Shown: piece by piece, positions 59,063 through 64,000 of the stretch
Position numbering within the stretch: position 1 is the stretch's first letter
How the letters are laid out: every line of letters starts with the position of its first letter
Source: Telopea speciosissima
Lineage: Eukaryota; Streptophyta; Magnoliopsida; Proteales; Proteaceae
Assembly: GCF_018873765.1 (NCBI RefSeq)
Contig: NC_057925.1
Location: 14,147,568-14,211,567 of the forward strand
DNA length: 64,000 nucleotides
Reading direction: 5' to 3'
Position numbers and translations under genes: made by a program
The notes under the pieces: generated by a model
The model's database searches: none
What the model saw: the letters and a program-made list of their open reading frames with translations, nothing else
Told to the model about the DNA's origin: nothing

Positions 59063-62000
59063 ATGGGTGACTCAGAGATGACTACTACTACTTCTGGAGG
59101 AGATCAAACTAGGTCTGATTTCCTTCCCTATGCTGCTGCCATTAAGCTTGATGGTACAAACTACTTAATTTGGGCTAGATCATTGTCCCTAAAAGTGGCT
59201 GGTAGGGGACTCACTGGCCATCTTACTGGCACCACCAAACAGCCTACCGAAGAAGGTGCTGGTCGTACCAAATGGGCTGCCAATGATGCAATGGTAATGT
59301 CCTTTGTTCTGAACTCTATGACCACTGACCTCTCTAGTCAGTATCTTCTCCTTGACACTGCTACACAAATATGGACAGCTGTCAAGGGCACTTACGGTCG
59401 TTCAGGTAGTGGTGCTCAGGTTTATGAAATCAGGAAGACACTCCAAACCACTACTCAAAAGGAGATGATTGTCACCAAATACTATGTTGCCCTCAAGTGT
59501 TTATGGCAGCAATTGGATCACTATGCTCGGATCCATCCTACTACTACTACTGATATTACTGCCTACCACACCTATGTAGACCAATTCCGTGTCTATGATT
59601 TTCTGGCTGGCCTCAATGATGACTATGACCCTATTTGGGTGCAAGTCCTTGGACGGGTTCCTTTCCCCACTCTAGAGAAGACTTTTTCTTATGTTTACAG
59701 TGAAGAGACATGAAGGGCTGCCATGATGATTACTTCTAAAGTTGAGAGATCAGCCTTACAGACTGCTGGCCCCACTCCTGTTGCTTCTTCTGACAGTGTT
59801 GCTGCTTCTACTACTACTACCAAAGAGCCTGTTAAGTGTGAGCATTGTCACAAACCATATCACACTAAGGCTCAGTGTTGGAAATTACATGGGAAGCCAG
59901 CTGATTTTGAGGCCAAACGTGGTCGTGCTAATTCTAAAAACAAAGCCAATCATACTGAAAGTGTAGCTCCAACTCCCACTGCTGATATTGGTTTCTCCCA
60001 GGAAGAACTCCAGGCTTTGCGTCGTATTTTGAACACATCAACTGCCTCTACTACGTCTGCTGCCAATTCAGGTTCCTTCTTTGCCCGTACAGGTATTTCT
60101 TTTGCTGGTCATTGTGCATCAGTAGTATCCACTCCATGGATCATAGACTCTGATGCTACTAATCACATGACAGGTTCTTCTAGCATTTTTAATACATATT
60201 CTCCTGCCTCTAGTAAGGATAAAGTCAAAATTGCTGATGGGTCCCTCTCCTCCATCTCAGGGAAAGGATCCATTGGTTGTTCTCCTTCCCTTACACTGTC
60301 ATCTGTGTTGCATATTCCCAAATTTACAACTAACCTTCTTTCCATTAGCAGTATTACTAAATCCCTGAATTGTAAAGTGACCTTTTTTCCCACTCATTGT
60401 GTTTTTCAGGAACTGGACTCGGGGAAGACGATTGGACCGGGTAAAGTGCATGGCGGATTGTACCTGCTTGATGGCGATCCTACACCTACTCAGGCTTTAC
60501 CTTCAGCATCTTTCTCTTCTGATCTACATAAATGGCACTTTAGACTAGGCCATCCCCCCTTAGGTACTTTATCAACTTTATTTCCAGTATTAGTTAAGGG
60601 CTGTAATAAGGAAGACTTTTTTTGTGAGCCTTGTGTCTTGGCTAAACAGACACGTTCAACTTATCCTATTTCTAATAAAAGATCCTCTTCCTTATTTCAT
60701 ATTGTTCATACTGATGCGTAGGGGCCTAGTAGGAAACCTTCCCTGACTGGCCATCGGTGGTATGTCACTTTCATTGACTGCTATTCTAGATTCACTTGGG
60801 TATACCTTATGCACACAAAAAGTGAAGTTTTTTTCTGTTTCCAGCACTTTCATCAAATGATTAAGACCCAATTTAATGCCACTCTTCAAATTTTGAGGAG
60901 TGACAATAGGAAAGAGTATATGGAAGGTCAGTTCAAAAATACCTAGCTGCACATGGAATACTCCGTCAGACCAGCTGTGTCGACACTCCAACCCAAAATG
61001 GTATGGCTAAGAGAAAAAACCGCCACCTCTTGGAGGTAGCTAGGGCTCTTATGTTTGCTCGCAATGTCCCTTCCCTTTATTGGGGGGATGCTGTCCTTAC
61101 TGCAGCCTATTTAATTAATAGGCTGCCCAGTCGGGTTCTTCTTTCACAAGCCCCTATTGAGCTATTACTTGGCTCTTTTTCCTTTATAGTCCCACCTAAG
61201 GTGTTTGGCTGCGTTTGTTATGCTAGGGATACAAGGTCCCCTGGTAAACTTGACCCACGTAGCCTCCGCTGCATTTTCTTGGGATACTCTGCTACCCAAA
61301 AGGGGTAAAAATGTTACTACCCTCCATCCCGTAGTACTTTTGTCAGCATGGATGTTGTCTTTCATGAAAATGTTCCATATTATGTGTCCCCACCTCTTCA
61401 GGGGGAGAGTGTTAGTGAAGATGTGCTGACTATTGACCCTCCACCTCCACTTCAGTCTGTTTACCATGAATCTGAACCAGTTCGGCCTGCCCCAAGTACT
61501 CCCCCTAAGTCAGGGGGAGAGGTTCCTATACAGGGGGAGACCATTTCTATTCAGGGAGAGCAAGCTACCCCGGTCCATACTCCTATCCAGAGGACTATTA
61601 GTGAATTTCAGAGGAGGATTGATGCCAGTAATATGAAGACCTATGCAAGGAAACATAAGCAGGTTCAATCAACTGTTGCTCTAGTACCCATCCAATTGCC
61701 GAACCCGGATCCGAAACCTGCCTCTCCACCTGATAATGTTCCTGATTTACCTATTGCTCTTCGCAAAGGTGTCAGAACTTGCACTCAGCATCCCATATCT
61801 CATGTTGTTTCTTATGATTCCCTTTCCCCATCCTTTTGTGCCTTTGTTTCCTCTCTTTCTTCTGTTCGTATTCCTAACAATTGGCAGGAAGCTTTATCAG
61901 ACGGAAAGTGGAAGGCAGCTATGATGGAAGAAATGGAAGCCTTGAAAAAAAATAACACATGGGAGCATATGGTTCTTCCACTTGGGAAGAAAACCGTTGG

Positions 62001-63402
62001 ATGTAAATGGGTGTTTGTGGTGAAACAGGTGGTGGATGGAACTGTGGATAGGTATAAGGCACGACTCGTGACCAAGGGGTTCACTCAGACATACGGCATT
62101 GATTACCAGGAAACTTTTGCACCTGTTGCCAAGTTAAATACTTTTCGTGTGTTATTATCTTGTGCAATCAACCTTGGATGGGATTTGCAACAGTTAGATG
62201 TAAAAAATGCCTTCCTAAATGGAACATTGGATGAGGAGGTGTATATGGACATTCCACCAGGGTTCTATTGTGACAGAAACAGAGGGAAAGTATGTAGACT
62301 GAAGCGTGCACTTTATGGGCTAAAGCAGTCACCTCGAGCATGGTTTGGGCGGTTCCACAAGGCCATGATTTCTGTGGGCTATAAGCAGAGTAATGCTGAT
62401 CACACACTCTTTATTAAGAGGGTTGGTGAAAAACTCACTGTTCTTATAGTCTACGTTGATGATATAGTGGTTACTGGCAATGATGGTGATGAGATCAGAC
62501 GGTTGAAGACCTTCCTTGGACAAGAATTTGAGATTAAGGATCTAGGATAACTACGATACTTTCTTGGGATTGAAGTAGCCAGATCTTCTAAAAGCATTTT
62601 TCTCTCCCAGAGGAAGTATGTCCTAGACTTATTGGCTGAGACCAAGTTGCTAGGCTGTCATCCTTCAGATACTCCTATGGACCCTACTGTTCGACTCAAG
62701 GAGAAAGAGGGTGAGCCTGTTGATAAAGGCCGATACCAAAGACTTGTAGGGAAGCTGATTTATCTTTCAGACACTCGTCCTGACATTGCTGTCGCCGTGA
62801 GTACTGTAAGCCAGTTTATGCATGATCCCTACTCTTCTCATATGGAGGTTGTTCTTCGTATCTTGCACTATTTGAAGTCAACTCCTGGAAAAGGAATTCT
62901 TTTGTTTACACATGGTCATCTACAGATAGAAGCATACACTGATGCTGATTGGGTTGGTTCAGCAGATCGCAAGTCTATTTCTGGATATTGCACCTTTATA
63001 GGTGGAAATCTTATCACGTGGCATAGTAAGAAGCAAAATGTTGTTGCTCGTTCTAGTGCCGAAGCTGAGTTTCGAGCTATGGCACAAGGTATTTGTGAGT
63101 TACTCTGGCTTAAAGGGCTGCTACAAGATCTTGGTGTTTCTATTCGTCTTCCTATGATGTTGTACTGTGACAACAAGGCTGCAATCAGCATAGCACACAA
63201 CCCAGTACAGCCTGATCGTACCAAGCATGTTGAGGTGGATAGGCATTTCATCAAAGAGAAGTTAGAAGCAGGGCTGATTTGCATTCCCTTTGTGACGTCT
63301 ACTGATCAACTTGCAGATATCTTCACTAAGGGATAGTCTGGGAAGCTGTTTCATCCCAATCTAGTCAAGTTGGGCATGATCGACATCTTTGCTCCAACTT
63401 GA
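59063..63402 (+). pseudogene. Copia gag-pol polyprotein with five stops and one frameshift
   Basis: Gag starts MGDSEMTTTTSGGDQTRS; zinc knuckle CEHCHKPYHTKAQC is intact. The protease reads IIDSDATNH where the family has DSGA. Integrase HHCC and GHPPLGTL are present. RT has YKARLVTKGFTQTYGIDYQE, DVKNAFLNGTLDEEVYMD and YVDD. RNase H has RPDIAVAVS, TDADWVGSADRKS and SSAEAEFRAM. Stops: TGA 59711, TAG 60719 (W expected), TAA 61306 (Y expected), TAA 62548 (K expected), TAG 63334 (L expected). A frameshift lies near 60942. All other codons remain family-like, so decay is recent. Confidence 0.9.
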
Positions 63403-63409
63403 GGGGGAG

Positions 63410-63677
63410 TGTTGAGATTGGCTACGTTACCCACTAGGGGTAACCTAGTCCTAGTTGGCTTTTATTACTTATTTTATTTTGTTTATGTTTTAATTGTTTT
63501 ATTCCTGTTTTTCCCCCCTATACAATTTCTATTTGGGATTCCTAGTTATAGTGGGAATTCCTAGTAGGAATAGGATTGGGGGGGATTCATATCTTGCTGT
63601 AATTTGATTTTATTATAAATAAGAGGCTGGGGTGATCGATCAGATCATCAAAGCAATCATTCTCCAGGCTGTTTACA
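63410..63677 (+). repeat. 3' LTR of copia element 2
   Basis: 268 bp. Compared with the 5' LTR: ggggtaac for gggataac, cctag for ccgag, one extra T in a T-run, and a few others. Confidence 0.93.
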
Positions 63678-64000
63678 GAAATCATTTTGAGACTTACTAT
63701 TCATGCTTTGAATCCCAATTCAATTCAACAAAACCTCATTGAGATTCTACGATTCGATTCGTGTTGAAAAATATGTACCTCACTAACATTCCATGACTCG
63801 ATTCGGTGTAGAAAATTGTGGGAGGAATCAAAATTATGTGTACAATGCCTTCCAGTTGTCACAGATTAACCCAAGGAGGTTGGCACATTCCCCTCTCCAG
63901 TAAGTATGCCTCCACTCCCCACTGACCGTAAAGAAATGAGCAAACAGAGTTAGCTTGCTCTATAGAAAAGAATTGCTATTGGCAGACAGCAGGAGGAATA
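63678..64000. other. Flank of copia element 2, no gene recognised
   Basis: Continues the tandem repeat described at 58030. No TGA-type exon and no other coding region was recognised to the window end. Confidence 0.4.

Larger units (their letters stand above)
58140..63677 (+). mobile_element. Ty1/copia LTR retrotransposon, full-length structure
   Basis: LTRs 58140-58406 and 63410-63677 (267 and 268 bp, TGTTGAG...TTTACA) differ by about five substitutions and one indel. The perfect 5-bp duplication gaaat lies at 58135-58139 and 63678-63682. Primer site tggtatcaaagcc at 58407; purine tract ttgagggggag at 63399-63409. The internal region reads gag, protease, integrase, RT, RNase H in copia order. 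The polyprotein is not open throughout. Confidence 0.96.

Noticed and set aside
1..64000. CRISPR arrays, rRNA or tRNA genes, organelle insertions
   Set aside because: Looked for regular spacer-repeat structure, tRNA cloverleaf candidates apart from SINE heads, and plastid- or mitochondrion-like genes; none seen.

Overview
This is nuclear DNA of a flowering plant. Introns, a flavonoid hydroxylase gene, a TGA-type bZIP exon, a RIN4/NOI-type gene, tRNA-Met-primed Ty1/copia elements, L1-like LINEs, Au-like SINEs and many MITEs all point that way. The protein sequences suggest a dicot, possibly an early-diverging one, but I cannot name the species. No virus, plasmid, CRISPR array, rRNA or tRNA gene was seen.

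Layout. 1-1617 has no recognisable gene. 1623-8645 is a decayed copia element with two further insertions inside it. 8741-15717 (+) holds the last eight exons of dihydropyrimidinase (PYD2, pyrimidine catabolism), with two SINEs in its introns. 16342-18188 (-) is a two-exon RIN4/NOI-domain gene. 19905-20279 (+) is the intact single-exon splicing factor gene SF3B6 (p14). 20280-28500 is repeat-rich: an RTE-type LINE scrap, a TAA-flanked inverted-repeat element, foldback MITEs and an L1-like LINE.

28512-42163 (-) is a flavonoid 3',5'-hydroxylase (CYP75A) locus. An intact two-exon gene (508 aa; exon 1 at 41267-42163, exon 2 at 35983-36612) lies beside a broken duplicate (28512-34091). The duplicate keeps exon 2 and the intron but lacks exon 1. 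The intact gene's intron carries a Mutator-like element with an exact 9-bp target duplication that contains a captured fragment resembling the start of the PP2A catalytic subunit.

42803-55045 is a transposon graveyard: nested inverted-repeat elements upstream of the CYP75A promoter, and an L1-like LINE split by a gag-only LTR element with unusual TA...TA termini. A solo LTR, a second LINE and a copia remnant follow. 55554-55700 (-) is the last exon of a TGA-type bZIP factor. 58140-63677 is a fairly young copia element (LTRs about 98% identical by eye) with five in-frame stops and one frameshift.

The host genes do not form an operon-like unit. PYD2 and SF3B6 are, from memory, also neighbours in Arabidopsis (At5g12200 and At5g12190), so that pair looks like conserved microsynteny. 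The most unusual items are the gag-only TA...TA element, the PP2A-carrying Mutator element in the CYP75A intron, and a family of about 110-190 bp palindromic MITEs with 9-bp target duplications. All coordinates and alignments were made by eye.
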